A stretch of DNA of 64,000 bases from an uncultured SAR116 cluster alpha proteobacterium (lineage in GTDB: Bacteria > Pseudomonadota > Alphaproteobacteria > Puniceispirillales > Puniceispirillaceae): the NCBI GenBank assembly GCA_902518965.1, contig CABYIQ010000001.1, forward strand, positions 124,001 to 188,000, read 5' to 3'. The notes under the pieces were generated by a model. That model ran no database searches. It worked only from the letters and a program-made list of their open reading frames with translations, and was not told where the DNA came from. Numbering within the stretch: the stretch's first letter is position 1; every line of letters begins with the position of its first letter. Both the position numbers and the translations under genes were made by a program. Positions 1-10,661 of this stretch are shown here, piece after piece.

Positions 1-488
1 TCGCCAGTGGACATATCTGCCCAGGCAATTGCTAGTTCAGCTGACACCCGGCCAATCGCAGCCAGAAAATTATGCTGCTGTGCCCGCAGCAACTCATCTT
101 CCTGCAGCGTGCCCGGTGTGACCACCCGGACAACATCACGCGGCAAAGGCCCTTTTCCGCCTCTCTTCTTGAAAGTTTCAGGGGTTTCAGATTGCTCACA
201 AATGGCTACCTTGTGACCCTTTTGAATTAATCTGGCCAGATACCCGTCCAGTGCATGAACCGGCACACCACACATAGCAATATCACGACCCTCTATTTTC
301 CCTCTGTGGGTCAGCGCAATTCCAAGGGCTTCAGCAGCTATTTCCGCATCATGAAAAAACATTTCATAAAAATCGCCCATTCTGTAAAACAACAGCACCT
401 CCTGATACTGTTCTTTCACAGAGATGTACTGAGCCATCATTGGGGTAAGTCTGGCCTGTTTTGCAGTTGTTATATCAAGCGCGGTCAT
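1..488 (-). CDS. mutS: DNA mismatch repair protein MutS, N-terminal part (gene runs off the left edge)
   Basis: Reverse-strand translation from the CAT at 486-488 gives [64 protein letters not shown]...[30 protein letters not shown], the MutS domain I signature. Absent from the supplied ORF track because it has no stop inside the window. Confidence 0.96.
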   Translation of the reverse strand, partial: MTALDITTAKQARLTPMMAQYISVKEQYQEVLLFYRMGDFYEMFFHDAEIAAEALGIALTHRGKIEGRDIAMCGVPVHALDGYLARLIQKGHKVAICEQSETPETFKKRGGKGPLPRDVVRVVTPGTLQEDELLRAQQHNFLAAIGRVSAELAIAWADMSTG

Positions 489-580
489 CGTGATTCATCT
501 AGACTTGAATATCTCCGTCAAAGCATTACGCTGTATCTTATCATTTTACCCGTCTCTTTTAACTTCTGTAGCGGATTCCC

Positions 581-2845
581 ATGAAAAAGTCACTCAAACA
601 GGACGCCTTAAATTTTCACGCAACAGGCCGTCCAGGCAAGCTTGAAATTACACCCACAAAGCCGCTGACAACTCAGCGGGACTTATCACTTGCCTACTCA
701 CCTGGCGTTGCTGAGCCCTGCCTTGCAATTAAGACGTCACCGGATAAAGCTTATGACTATACTGCTAAAGGCAACCTAGTTGCTGTAATTTCCAATGGCA
801 CAGCTGTTCTGGGTTTAGGCAATATCGGTGCGGGTGCCTCAAAGCCTGTGATGGAAGGCAAGGCTGTCCTGTTTAAGAAATTTGCTGACATTGATGGCGT
901 TGATCTTGAACTGGATACTGAAGACGTTGACCGGTTTGTTGATGCGGTGAGCCTGCTTGGGCCATCATTTGGCGGTATAAATCTGGAGGATATAAAGTCA
1001 CCTCAATGCTTCATTATTGAGCAGCGCTTACGTGAGGTGATGGACATTCCAGTGTTTCATGATGACCAGCACGGCACAGCAATTATTGCGGCTGCAGGGC
1101 TGATCAATGCGCTCCATCTGACCGGGCGTGATATCCGCGATATCAAAGTTGTTTCAAACGGAGCAGGAGCGGCGTCTATCGCCTGCGTTGAGCTAATAAA
1201 AGCAATGGGGGTGAAACATGAGAATGTGCTAATGTGTGACCGGTCAGGCGTGGTTTATCAAGGCCGCGAAGTTGGTATGAACCAATGGAAGTCCGCGCAT
1301 GCAGTGAAAACAGATGCACGCACTCTAGCTGATGCTTTGGAAGGTGCAGATGTATTCTTAGGCCTATCAGCTGCGAAAATAATGAGCACAGATATGCTAA
1401 AATCCATGGCAGATAGGCCAATTGTGTTCGCTATGGCAAATCCTGAACCTGAGATCATGCCAAATACAGCCAAAAAAGCCCGTCCAGATGCCATTATAGC
1501 TACAGGTAGGTCTGATTATCCTAATCAGGTCAATAATGTGCTTGGCTTCCCTTATATCTTTAGAGGCGCCCTTGATGTCCGAGCAACAGCCATTAATGAA
1601 GAAATGAAGATCGCCGCAGCACACGCCATCGCAATGCTGGCCAGAGAAGATGTTCCAGATGAAGTCACAGACGCATATGCGGGAGAAAGCATGCGCTATG
1701 GTGAAGATTATATTATCCCTGCCCCTTTCGATCCGCGCCTCATTTCAGCTGTGTCATCAGCAGTTGCTCAAGCTGCAATGACATCTGGTGTTGCCAAGAA
1801 GCCCATTGATGACCTCGAATCATACCGAAGGGACCTGTCAGCCCGTCTTGACCCTACCGCTTCATTTTTGCAAGAAGTCTTTGAACGCATCGCGCCTGAA
1901 AATAAGCGTGTTGTATTCACGGAAGGCGAAGAGGAAGTATCTATCAGGGCAGCACTTGCCTTCAGTAATTCAGGTTATGGTCACCCAGTTCTACTGGGCC
2001 GTGAAGTGCGCATCAAACAGATAATTGCTGATATGGGGCTTGACGGAGCGAGTGACCTTGAAGTTATCAATGCAAAAATTTCTGATCATAATAAGGATTA
2101 CATAGGCTTCTTGTATAAAAAGTTGAGACGCCGTGGTGTTCTACAACGTGACTGCCAGCGCATGGTAAATCATGACAGAAACGTGTTTGCGGCATGTATG
2201 GTGGCCAACGGTCATGCAGATGCGCTTGTGACTGGAATGACACGTTCTTTCCAAGCTAGTTTTGAATATGTCACACAGGTAATTGGACCAAAAAAAGGCA
2301 AAGAATTTGTAACTACATCCATGCTTATCTCCCGTGGTCGAACCGTGTTTATGGGCGACACGTCAATACATGAACGGCCATCAGGTGAACAAATGGCTGA
2401 TATTGCTGAGGTAATTGCTGAAAAGGCACGCTCAATGGGCCATATTCCACGGGTAGCTATTCTTTCTTTTTCAAATTTCGGCAGCCCCGAAAGCGAAATT
2501 ACAGAAACAGCTAAAGATGCTGTTGCAGTTCTAGATAAACGCAAAGTGAAATTTGAGTACGAAGGTGAAATGACCGCTGATATTGCACTTGATTACGACC
2601 TAATGCAGAGCCGTTATCCCTTTTCGCGCCTGACTGGGCCAGCCAATATTCTTGTAATGCCCGGTCTGCACTCAGCAAATATCTCCTTTAAATTAATGCA
2701 GCAGCTTGGTGGCGGTTCTGTTATTGGTCCGATGATTTTAAATGGTGAATATCCCTTCCAAATCATTCCCATGAGCGCGTCTGTGAGTGACCTTGTTAAT
2801 GCAGCTGCGCTAGCAGCTTATGAATCGTTAACACCGCAGGAGTAA
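581..2845 (+). CDS. maeB: NADP-dependent malic enzyme with C-terminal phosphotransacetylase-like domain
   Basis: 754 aa; [48 protein letters not shown]-like C-terminus. Confidence 0.95.
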   Translation: MKKSLKQDALNFHATGRPGKLEITPTKPLTTQRDLSLAYSPGVAEPCLAIKTSPDKAYDYTAKGNLVAVISNGTAVLGLGNIGAGASKPVMEGKAVLFKKFADIDGVDLELDTEDVDRFVDAVSLLGPSFGGINLEDIKSPQCFIIEQRLREVMDIPVFHDDQHGTAIIAAAGLINALHLTGRDIRDIKVVSNGAGAASIACVELIKAMGVKHENVLMCDRSGVVYQGREVGMNQWKSAHAVKTDARTLADALEGADVFLGLSAAKIMSTDMLKSMADRPIVFAMANPEPEIMPNTAKKARPDAIIATGRSDYPNQVNNVLGFPYIFRGALDVRATAINEEMKIAAAHAIAMLAREDVPDEVTDAYAGESMRYGEDYIIPAPFDPRLISAVSSAVAQAAMTSGVAKKPIDDLESYRRDLSARLDPTASFLQEVFERIAPENKRVVFTEGEEEVSIRAALAFSNSGYGHPVLLGREVRIKQIIADMGLDGASDLEVINAKISDHNKDYIGFLYKKLRRRGVLQRDCQRMVNHDRNVFAACMVANGHADALVTGMTRSFQASFEYVTQVIGPKKGKEFVTTSMLISRGRTVFMGDTSIHERPSGEQMADIAEVIAEKARSMGHIPRVAILSFSNFGSPESEITETAKDAVAVLDKRKVKFEYEGEMTADIALDYDLMQSRYPFSRLTGPANILVMPGLHSANISFKLMQQLGGGSVIGPMILNGEYPFQIIPMSASVSDLVNAAALAAYESLTPQE

Positions 2846-3004
2846 TTTCTTAAGAAAAAGATGCGCTGAATTTATCTGCGAAGAATTACTAGATAAAGCA
2901 CTGTTCTTCTATCCTCTGTACAAGCAAGACTATTTAAGCCCTTCACTTTCTGAAACAAATCACGATAATAACGGTATTTATTTTGGAAAATCAGGGCAAA
3001 AGAC

Positions 3005-3634
3005 ATGTCACTTATAAATGCCGATTTCCGCATTCCATTTTGTTTGTCCCTGACAAGCCTTTTTGCACTAATTTTTCTTACAGCCTGCCAACCACTTATT
3101 CAGGCTCAAACCGGCGCGCAAACAAAAATTCCTGTCATTTCACCCAGCGAGGATAAAGCCACCACACCTGCTGAACAGAACCAGCCCATAGCGCCTGCAT
3201 CCACCGCCCTCACAGCAGAGGATATTGCAGCTTCGCCATTACATGCAGATACCAGTTCAGGAGAACAACCTGTGAAAAAGACTGACACTAATGAGCCTGA
3301 ACAGCCTACTGTTGAACCAATCCGTCCTATAGAGCCAGAAAAACCATATGTGAAGCCCACGTTTAATCCAGCAGATCTTGTTGGGCATTCTCATTCTTAT
3401 GTAAGCGCTCAATTTGGAAAAGCTGATTTCAACAGGACAGAGGGCGTTATACACATATTGCAATATCGTCAGGCTGATTGTGTGATTGACCTCTTTATCA
3501 AGATAGTCGGCACAACTGATGAAATTCTCCCTCCAAGTGCCAAAATTTTGGGCTGGGCCATGCGTGAGCGCACAATCAATAAGCCGCTCGATCAAACCTT
3601 ATGTCAGCAACAATTCTATGAACGAAAATTATAA
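3005..3634 (+). CDS. Putative lipoprotein, uncharacterised
   Basis: N-terminal signal with lipobox LTAC, Pro/Glu/Thr-rich linker, small C-terminal domain with two Cys. Confidence 0.7.
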   Translation: MSLINADFRIPFCLSLTSLFALIFLTACQPLIQAQTGAQTKIPVISPSEDKATTPAEQNQPIAPASTALTAEDIAASPLHADTSSGEQPVKKTDTNEPEQPTVEPIRPIEPEKPYVKPTFNPADLVGHSHSYVSAQFGKADFNRTEGVIHILQYRQADCVIDLFIKIVGTTDEILPPSAKILGWAMRERTINKPLDQTLCQQQFYERKL

Positions 3635-3650
3635 TTTAGCACCAGTCTGT

Positions 3651-4295
3651 TCAGCTTGTTTTCTGCTCAAATAAACAAAACTGTTCGATAGAACACGATG
3701 CACAGTCCGGCTTACGGGCCTTGCAGATATAGCGTCCATGTAAAATCAGCCAGTAATGTGCTCCTTTTTTATAGCGTTCAGGCACACGGCGAAGCAATTG
3801 CTGTTCAACAGCATCCGGTGTTTTTCCAGGAGCGAGGCCTGTTCTGTTACTAACTCTGAAAATATGTGTGTCAACGGCAATCGTCGGCTTTCCAAAGGCT
3901 TCGTTTAAAACCACATTTGCCGTTTTGCGCCCTACGCCTGGCAGAGCTTCTAGTGCCTCTCTGTCCTCTGGAACACCCCCACCATGCTGATCAATCAGAA
4001 TTTTTGACAAGGCCAACACGTTTTTAGCCTTAATGTTAAACAATCCGATTGTTTTTATGTAACTGCGGACCTGCTCCAGACCCAACGCAACCATAGCCTC
4101 AGGTGTGGCAGCCTCGGCAAATAGCCTCTTGGTTGCTTTATTGACGCCTACGTCAGTTGCCTGCGCAGATAAAACAACTGCAACGAGCAACGTGTAGGGG
4201 TTTTGAAACATCAATTCGGTTTGAGGGTCAGGATTGTTCTGACTGAGCGAAGCAAACATTAGATTGATATCTGACAGGCGCATCTTGCGCGGCAT
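3651..4295 (-). CDS. nth: Endonuclease III
   Basis: HhH motif LPGVGRKTANVVLNEAFGKPTIAVDTHIFRVSNRTGLA and Fe-S cluster Cys set CKARKPDCASCSIEQFC; start placed at MPRKMRLSD. Confidence 0.95.
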   Translation of the reverse strand: MPRKMRLSDINLMFASLSQNNPDPQTELMFQNPYTLLVAVVLSAQATDVGVNKATKRLFAEAATPEAMVALGLEQVRSYIKTIGLFNIKAKNVLALSKILIDQHGGGVPEDREALEALPGVGRKTANVVLNEAFGKPTIAVDTHIFRVSNRTGLAPGKTPDAVEQQLLRRVPERYKKGAHYWLILHGRYICKARKPDCASCSIEQFCLFEQKTS

Positions 4296-4403
4296 TTTGA
4301 GCTCTTTCCATTTCTTAAGCGTAATTTTATAAATAGATAAACGGATAGGTTTGTCCATATAAGTGACTAACTTTCAATGAATTCAGCACCGTAGTAAGAC
4401 AAA

Positions 4404-4949
4404 ATGAACCGAAGCAAACCGAAATTCCATGACACGCCTGCAATACAGCGATGGTTTCATGATAAATCACCGGAAAATGGGGAGACAATTGTAATTACGC
4501 TCTGGCCATACCGCTCTTTATCTCTAAGGGGCTTTCGTATTCTCATGGCTGTGTTGGCCAGTCTAATGAGCCTAATAGGGCTAGGTTTTTATCTAATTGG
4601 AGCATGGCCCGTTGTGGGATTTCTGGGTCTGGAGATTTTTATTGTCTGGTATGCCTTTAAATGGAACTACAGATCGGGACAGCTTGTGGAAACAGTTGCA
4701 ATTACGCCACAACAGGTAGATATCATAAGAACAGACTGGCGAGGCCGCTCAAAAACCATTTGCCTGAACGGAGTCTGGATAAAAGCTGAGTTGGACACAA
4801 AAGAAAAAAAGAAGTGCCGTCTGTACCTGCGGCATCATGCAAATAAGCTGGAGATTGGGGCATTCATGCCTCCTGCAGAAAAGCCCTCTTTAGCGGTTGC
4901 CCTGAATGAGGCCTTTGCGCGTTTGCGTTATGATTCAAAAATTGTATAA
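4404..4949 (+). CDS. DUF2244-type two-TM integral membrane protein
   Basis: TLWPYRSLSLRGFRILMAVLASLMSLIGLGFYLIGAWPVVGFLGLEIFIVWYAFKWNYRSG pattern, adjacent to nth as is common in alphaproteobacteria. Confidence 0.8.
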   Translation: MNRSKPKFHDTPAIQRWFHDKSPENGETIVITLWPYRSLSLRGFRILMAVLASLMSLIGLGFYLIGAWPVVGFLGLEIFIVWYAFKWNYRSGQLVETVAITPQQVDIIRTDWRGRSKTICLNGVWIKAELDTKEKKKCRLYLRHHANKLEIGAFMPPAEKPSLAVALNEAFARLRYDSKIV

Positions 4950-4962
4950 ACCTGAAGAAAGC

Positions 4963-5751
4963 TCAGGCAAGCACATCCTCCATACTGTAAAGACCGGGGG
5001 GATTTACAGAGGCAAATGCAGCAGCATTTAGTGCCCCACGGGCAAAAATAGTCCGGCTTCCTGCCCGATGTGTCAGCTCTATGCGCTCTTGCTGACCAAA
5101 AAAAGTAACTGTATGTTCCCCGGCAACATCACCACCTCGCATCACCGCAAAACCAATATCCCCTTGTCTTCGCTGACCTGTTACCCCGTCACGGCCGCTG
5201 TCCCGCAGCTCATCAAGGTTCGCATTCCGCCCGTCAGCCGCTGCCCGACCAAGAGCAAGTGCAGTTCCTGATGGCGCATCAATTTTCTGATTGTGATGCG
5301 TCTCAACAATTTCAACATCCCAGTCTTGCCCCAGTTGACCAGCAACCTGACGCACAATTTGAGCCAAAAGCGTTACACCAATAGAGGTGTTCGCACAATA
5401 TACAATAGGAGTGTCAGCTGCAGCCCGGGACAGCGCCTTTTCCTGTTCTTTTGTGAAGCCAGTTGTGCCGATGACCATCGCCGTTCTGGTTTTTCGGGCA
5501 ATTTCAATATGCGTCAAGGTTGCTTCCGGATGGGTAAAATCAACAATTACTCCCCCTTTTCCGAGTCCAAGTACATCTGCATCAGCGCTCAAGAAGACCC
5601 CGTCTGTAGTAGAGCCCACAAGCGGATGATCTTTATGTTCTGTTAAAGCTGAGATTTCGAATTCAGCCTTTTCGGCGACAAGGTCCCTGATCATCTTCCC
5701 CATTCTGCCTGCTGCGCCAGGAAGGGCAATTCTGGTGATTTCTCCTGCCAT
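4963..5751 (-). CDS. dapB: 4-hydroxy-tetrahydrodipicolinate reductase
   Basis: GAAGRMGKMI, VIVDFTHPEATL, VIGTTGFT, ETHHNQKIDAPSGTAL. Confidence 0.96.
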   Translation of the reverse strand: MAGEITRIALPGAAGRMGKMIRDLVAEKAEFEISALTEHKDHPLVGSTTDGVFLSADADVLGLGKGGVIVDFTHPEATLTHIEIARKTRTAMVIGTTGFTKEQEKALSRAAADTPIVYCANTSIGVTLLAQIVRQVAGQLGQDWDVEIVETHHNQKIDAPSGTALALGRAAADGRNANLDELRDSGRDGVTGQRRQGDIGFAVMRGGDVAGEHTVTFFGQQERIELTHRAGSRTIFARGALNAAAFASVNPPGLYSMEDVLA

Positions 5752-5874
5752 CTTTTCTGTTCCTTATGCTTGGCGGGTACAGTCTAGGCTCCAAACCATC
5801 ATAAACAACCACACTGTATCAATCTACACCCTTAAAAGCCAGACAGATGCGAGGAGTCAAACAGGCAAGCCAGA

Positions 5875-6984
5875 TCAGGACCACAATTTTTTCACCCGGT
5901 TAAGGAAACTGGTGGTCTGAGGACTAGCATCACCCGCCTGTTCAAATTCAGCCAGTAATTCAGTTTGCCTCTTTGTCAAATTGGTCGGAGTTTCAACCTG
6001 AATTTCAACAATTTGATCCCCTTGCCCCGATCCACGCAGGGCGGGCATGCCTTTTCCGCGCATGCGGAATTTCCGCCCAGTTTGTGTTCCTTTTTCAATC
6101 TGCAAACGGGCCATGCGCCCAGCCAGTGTTGGCACTTCAATTGAGCCGCCAAGAGCAGCTGTCGACATGGGCACAGGCACACGCAAAAATAAGTGAGTGC
6201 CCTCACGCTCAAAAATCGAATGTGTTCTCACATTCACAAAAATATAAAGGTCGCCGGCGGGCGCGCCACGTAACCCTGCTTCTCCTTTGCCAGACAAACG
6301 AATCCTTGTCCCAGAATCAACCCCTGCAGGAATATTCACAGACAGATTTTCAGACTTTTCAACCCGGCCCTGTCCCCGGCAGGCCTGGCAGGGATCAGAA
6401 ATCATCTCACCCGCGCCCTGACAGGACGGACAGGTCCGCTCAACAGTGAAAAAACCTTGCTGAGCGCGCACCTTACCGCGTCCACCGCACCCAGAACAGG
6501 TAACAGGCTGGCTACCTTTTTCCGCACCGCTTCCAGTGCAAAGCTCACAAGTAGCAGAAATATCAGCAACGATGTCCTTAGTACATCCTAAAAACGCTTC
6601 ATCTAGGTCGATATCCAAATCATAGCGCAAATCCGCACCATGACGAGACTGACCACCTCTGGACTGGCCACCAGAAAACTCAGAGAACATTTGCTCAAAA
6701 ATATCTGAAAAACCGCCACCAAAGCCGCTAAACCCCGCACCACCTCCACCAGCTGTCTGTTCAAAAGCCGCATGACCAAGTTGGTCATAAGCGGCTCGCT
6801 TCTGACTATCTTTTAGCACTTCGTAAGCCTCACTGGCCTCGCGGAAACGCTCTGCTGCCGCGTCATCATCTGGGTTCCGGTCAGGATGATTAGCCATTGC
6901 GAGCTTCCGGTAAGCTGACTTAATGGTTTTATCATCTGCGTCCCGGTTGACGCCCAGAACCTCATAAAAATCACGTTTCGACAT
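5875..6984 (-). CDS. dnaJ: Chaperone DnaJ
   Basis: [38 protein letters not shown] (J domain), G/F region, CxxCxGxG zinc repeats. Confidence 0.98.
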   Translation of the reverse strand: MSKRDFYEVLGVNRDADDKTIKSAYRKLAMANHPDRNPDDDAAAERFREASEAYEVLKDSQKRAAYDQLGHAAFEQTAGGGGAGFSGFGGGFSDIFEQMFSEFSGGQSRGGQSRHGADLRYDLDIDLDEAFLGCTKDIVADISATCELCTGSGAEKGSQPVTCSGCGGRGKVRAQQGFFTVERTCPSCQGAGEMISDPCQACRGQGRVEKSENLSVNIPAGVDSGTRIRLSGKGEAGLRGAPAGDLYIFVNVRTHSIFEREGTHLFLRVPVPMSTAALGGSIEVPTLAGRMARLQIEKGTQTGRKFRMRGKGMPALRGSGQGDQIVEIQVETPTNLTKRQTELLAEFEQAGDASPQTTSFLNRVKKLWS

Positions 6985-7062
6985 TAATCGGTTCCGTCCT
7001 GCATTTTCAGACTATTGACGAATGTTTTGGTGTTGCTTCAGCTATTTTACATCAGGATGAGA

Positions 7063-8979
7063 TCAGGCTTTCTTAGCGTCTTTGTCATCATCAACCTCTT
7101 CAAACTCGGCATCCACCACATCATCATTATCTTGGCTCGTGTTCGTATCATCAGCTTGCGCACCAGCCATATCCTGTTCACCCTGGTAGGCCGCTTCACC
7201 CAGTTTCATTAATATAGCTGACAACGCTTCAGATTTTTCAGAAATCTGCTGATTATCTTCCCCTTCCAGGACTGTCTTAAGCTCAGTGATTGCAGCTTCC
7301 ACATCAGCCTTAATTGCCGAGTCAGCCTTATCACCCAAATCATCTAGGGATTTCTGTGCGCCATGCACCAAGGCTTCGGCCTGGTTGCGGGCCTCAACCT
7401 TTTCCCTGCGTTCTTTATCCTGTTCAGCATAAGTTTCGGCATCCTGAACCATCTGTTCAATCTCGTTATCATCAAGTCCACCAGATGCCTTAATGCTAAT
7501 TGCCTGTTCTTTTCCTGTTGCCTTATCTTTAGCGCTGACTTTGACAATGCCATTTGCATCAATGTCAAAGGTTACTTCAATTTGTGGGACTCCACGAGCC
7601 GCCGAAGGTATACCCTCTAGATTAAACTGCCCGAGAAGCTTATTATCAGATGCCATTTCACGTTCGCCCTGATAAACAGAAATCGTCACGGCTGACTGAT
7701 TGTCATCAGCTGTTGAAAAAACTTGACTTTTCTTTGTTGGAATTGTGGTGTTGCGATCGATTAAACGCGTAAACACACCACCAAGCGTTTCAATTCCCAA
7801 TGATAAGGGTGTCACATCCAAAAGCAAGACGTCTTTCACATCACCTGTCAGCACCCCTGCCTGTATAGCCGCCCCGCTGGCAACAACTTCATCAGGATTT
7901 ACACCTCGATGTGGCTCCTTGCCGAAAAATTTCTCTACGGTTTCGATAATTTTTGGCATTCTTGTCATGCCACCAACTAGAATCACCTCGTCGATTTCGC
8001 TAGTTGAAACGCCAGCATCCTTTAACGCCTTCTTGCATGGCTCAAGAGAACGCTTGACGAGCTTGTCGACAAGCTGTTCAAGCTTTGAGCGGCTCATCTT
8101 CACATTCAAATGCTTAGGCCCTGTTTGGTCGGCAGTGATGAAAGGTAGATTGACTTCTGTTTGTGTTGTGCTGGATAGCTCAATCTTTGCTTTTTCAGCA
8201 GCTTCTTTGAGGCGCTGCAGAGCCATCCTATCAGAGCGTAAATCGATACCTTGTTCAGCCTTGAACTCATCTGCTAAAAAATCTATTACAAGCTGATCGA
8301 AATCTTCGCCGCCAAGGAAAGTGTCACCGTTTGTTGATTTTACCTCAAATACGCCATCACCTATCTCAAGAATGGACACGTCGAACGTGCCACCCCCAAG
8401 GTCAAACACTGCAATAGTGCCGGTTTCCTTTTTATCCAACCCGTAAGCAAGGGCCGCCGCTGTCGGCTCATTGATGATCCGCAGCACCTCAAGGCCGGCA
8501 ATTTTACCAGCATCCTTTGTGGCCTGTCGTTGCGCATCATTAAAATAAGCCGGTACTGTAATCACAGCTTGATCAACAGTTTCGCCCAAGAAGGCCTCAG
8601 CATCCTCTTTAAGTTTCCTTAAAATGAAGCTCGACATTTGAGACGGTGAATATTCTTCGCCATCTACCTCAATCCATGCATCACCATTTTTTGCCGGCTT
8701 GACCTCGTAAGGCACCAATTCAGAAAATTCTTTAATTGCTGGCTCATCCGCACGGCGTCCGATTAATCTCTTGACAGCAAAAATTGTTTTCTCTGGATTG
8801 GTCACTGCCTGACGTTTAGCAGGCTGCCCAACGAGGCGCTCCCCATCTTCCGCAAAACCGATCATTGATGGAGTAGTGCGCGACCCTTCAGCATTCTCAA
8901 TAACGCGCGTATCCTTCCCGTCCATGACCGCAACACAGGAGTTAGTTGTTCCCAGATCAATACCTATCACTCTTCCCAT
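7063..8979 (-). CDS. dnaK: Chaperone DnaK (Hsp70)
   Basis: [45 protein letters not shown]. Confidence 0.99.
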   Translation of the reverse strand: MGRVIGIDLGTTNSCVAVMDGKDTRVIENAEGSRTTPSMIGFAEDGERLVGQPAKRQAVTNPEKTIFAVKRLIGRRADEPAIKEFSELVPYEVKPAKNGDAWIEVDGEEYSPSQMSSFILRKLKEDAEAFLGETVDQAVITVPAYFNDAQRQATKDAGKIAGLEVLRIINEPTAAALAYGLDKKETGTIAVFDLGGGTFDVSILEIGDGVFEVKSTNGDTFLGGEDFDQLVIDFLADEFKAEQGIDLRSDRMALQRLKEAAEKAKIELSSTTQTEVNLPFITADQTGPKHLNVKMSRSKLEQLVDKLVKRSLEPCKKALKDAGVSTSEIDEVILVGGMTRMPKIIETVEKFFGKEPHRGVNPDEVVASGAAIQAGVLTGDVKDVLLLDVTPLSLGIETLGGVFTRLIDRNTTIPTKKSQVFSTADDNQSAVTISVYQGEREMASDNKLLGQFNLEGIPSAARGVPQIEVTFDIDANGIVKVSAKDKATGKEQAISIKASGGLDDNEIEQMVQDAETYAEQDKERREKVEARNQAEALVHGAQKSLDDLGDKADSAIKADVEAAITELKTVLEGEDNQQISEKSEALSAILMKLGEAAYQGEQDMAGAQADDTNTSQDNDDVVDAEFEEVDDDKDAKKA

Positions 8980-9052
8980 TTTCTGATGTCCTTCTTAAGT
9001 TCTGGTTCCAGAAATTTTCATTTAGAGCCGCACAAAAATAAATGCACGGTCT

Positions 9053-9080
9053 ATATAAGAACTGTTTTCACCGATGCAAG
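9053..9080 (-). promoter_or_regulatory. Putative RpoH (sigma-32)-type heat-shock promoter of dnaK
   Basis: Minus strand reads CTTG-N17-CTTATAT (CTTG at 9080-9077, CTTATAT at 9059-9053), matching the alphaproteobacterial sigma-32 consensus CTTG-N17/18-CYTATNT; about 75 bp upstream of the dnaK ATG. Confidence 0.72.
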
Positions 9081-9126
9081 AGGCAGGCAAACTCTAACAA
9101 AAGCCCAAAGGTTACAAACAACCATG

Positions 9127-9798
9127 TCAATCTTCAGTAGATGCAGGCATTTCAGGCTCTACCGCTTTGGATACACCAACCATGGCTGGACGTATCAACC
9201 TATCATGCAGCAGATAGCCTAGCTGTACGACCTGAACAACTGTTCCTGGCTCCGCTTCATTTGTTGGCACCTCAAACATTGCCTGATGCAAATTGTAATC
9301 AAATTTTTCGCCGTCAGGATTGATTTTACTGATCCCATGCCGCTCTAGAACAGACGCAACTTCACGACCAGTCATGTCAACACCAATGAAAATGTTTTTT
9401 AACGTTTCATCCATCTCGTCTTTATTTTCAGGGATTAAGGAAATTGCTTTTTCCAAATTATCTAGAGAAGCAAGCAAGTCGCGAACAAAAGAAAACGGCC
9501 CATATTTTTTTGCTGCTGCCACCTCTCGTTCTGTTCGTTTCCTTAAATTCTCATTATCTGCCATCGCCCGAAGAAGCTGATTTCTTAGGTCCTCTTCTTC
9601 AGGCTCCAGATCAGCGCCATCGTCTGGATCTACTAAGGACTCCAGTGTTTCCTCGTTTTCAATAGGATGGGTCTTGGGTGTGTTGCTATCTGAAGCGTGA
9701 CTTTCCTTAGACTGGTCAGCCTGACTGAAATTGTCGTGTGCTGATTCAGGCTTCGTTGGCTCAGCTTTTTCAGTGCTACTTGTCATATCGACCCTCAT
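9127..9798 (-). CDS. grpE: Nucleotide exchange factor GrpE
   Basis: ADNENLRKRTEREVAAAKKYGPFSFVRDLLASLDNLEKAI; GTVVQVVQLGYLLHDRLIRPAMVGVSK. Confidence 0.95.
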   Translation of the reverse strand: MRVDMTSSTEKAEPTKPESAHDNFSQADQSKESHASDSNTPKTHPIENEETLESLVDPDDGADLEPEEEDLRNQLLRAMADNENLRKRTEREVAAAKKYGPFSFVRDLLASLDNLEKAISLIPENKDEMDETLKNIFIGVDMTGREVASVLERHGISKINPDGEKFDYNLHQAMFEVPTNEAEPGTVVQVVQLGYLLHDRLIRPAMVGVSKAVEPEMPASTED

Positions 9799-9986
9799 TC
9801 TTTAACGCCATTTCACTTTCAAAACGGAACCTGCCTGACAGCAGGTCAATCCTAGATGCACTAGTTAATTTTCATTAGCGATCCAAGATGTGGGGACAAA
9901 ACCCCCAGATGCCAAGTAGAGGTTGGACATTTTTTATGTTTTTTTTTAAACTGGTGCCTGAAAAGGAATTCAGAAAAGACTGTTTT

Positions 9987-10661
9987 ATGAAGCAAAAACC
10001 TACCAATGATAATCTTGTTATGGCGTCGATAGAAAGTCTATATGAGCAAGCCAGCCACACAGTTCGTCCAAATACAGATGGCTTGCGGCGTCACAATCTC
10101 AGAGACCTTCCTATTATCGGAAGCTTACCTGTTCAAATAGGACAACAGGAGGGAACAAGTGAGTATGATGATATTGTGCTGACAGGGCGTTTGCGTGCTG
10201 CTTTTGTGGATGATAACCGCGCCAAAATTGCTGCAAAAACAGATTCAGATAAAGAGCAGGAAGCCAATCCATTTCTGGAGATCAGACAGGCCGTTATCGC
10301 TGCTGGTAACAATAATAGTCAGAAGCTTGAGCGGCCTGAAACCTCGGCACAGGAAAAGTCAGACCCTGATACAGCTAGCACAAGAATGCCCACCTCAGTG
10401 CTTCCAGATGAACTAGAGGTTAAATCTACAGAGCAAACGTTTGCCAAACGTCTAGCTAATTTGATCGATGCTGAAATTGAAAGGCGCATGGCAGTTCGAA
10501 TGCAAGCTATAGAAAAACCCTCAAACAAAACCACATCTGCTAAAAAAACAAGCCCAAAGCAAAGAAAAATATCAAAAAAATCGAAAAGAACTAAAGAAAA
10601 AGCTGCCCGCAAACCCGCATCAAAAAGACCGTCTACCGCAAAACGGACTAAATCAAAATGA
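9987..10661 (+). CDS. Uncharacterised protein with very basic Lys/Ser/Thr/Ala C-terminal tail (histone H1-like composition)
   Basis: In-frame ATG at 9987 (MKQKPTNDNLVMASIESLYEQ...); C-terminus KPSNKTTSAKKTSPKQRKISKKSKRTKEKAARKPASKRPSTAKRTKSK; ATGA overlap with next gene. Confidence 0.7.
   Translation: MKQKPTNDNLVMASIESLYEQASHTVRPNTDGLRRHNLRDLPIIGSLPVQIGQQEGTSEYDDIVLTGRLRAAFVDDNRAKIAAKTDSDKEQEANPFLEIRQAVIAAGNNNSQKLERPETSAQEKSDPDTASTRMPTSVLPDELEVKSTEQTFAKRLANLIDAEIERRMAVRMQAIEKPSNKTTSAKKTSPKQRKISKKSKRTKEKAARKPASKRPSTAKRTKSK

Noticed and set aside
255-584. 109 aa plus-strand ORF upstream of maeB
   Set aside because: Lies antisense to the clearly recognisable mutS N-terminus and has no family-like features.
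5973-6449. 158 aa ORF antisense to dnaJ
   Set aside because: Shadow ORF within a well-supported dnaJ.
7745-8296. 183 aa ORF antisense to dnaK
   Set aside because: Fully inside dnaK on the opposite strand; low-complexity antisense translation.
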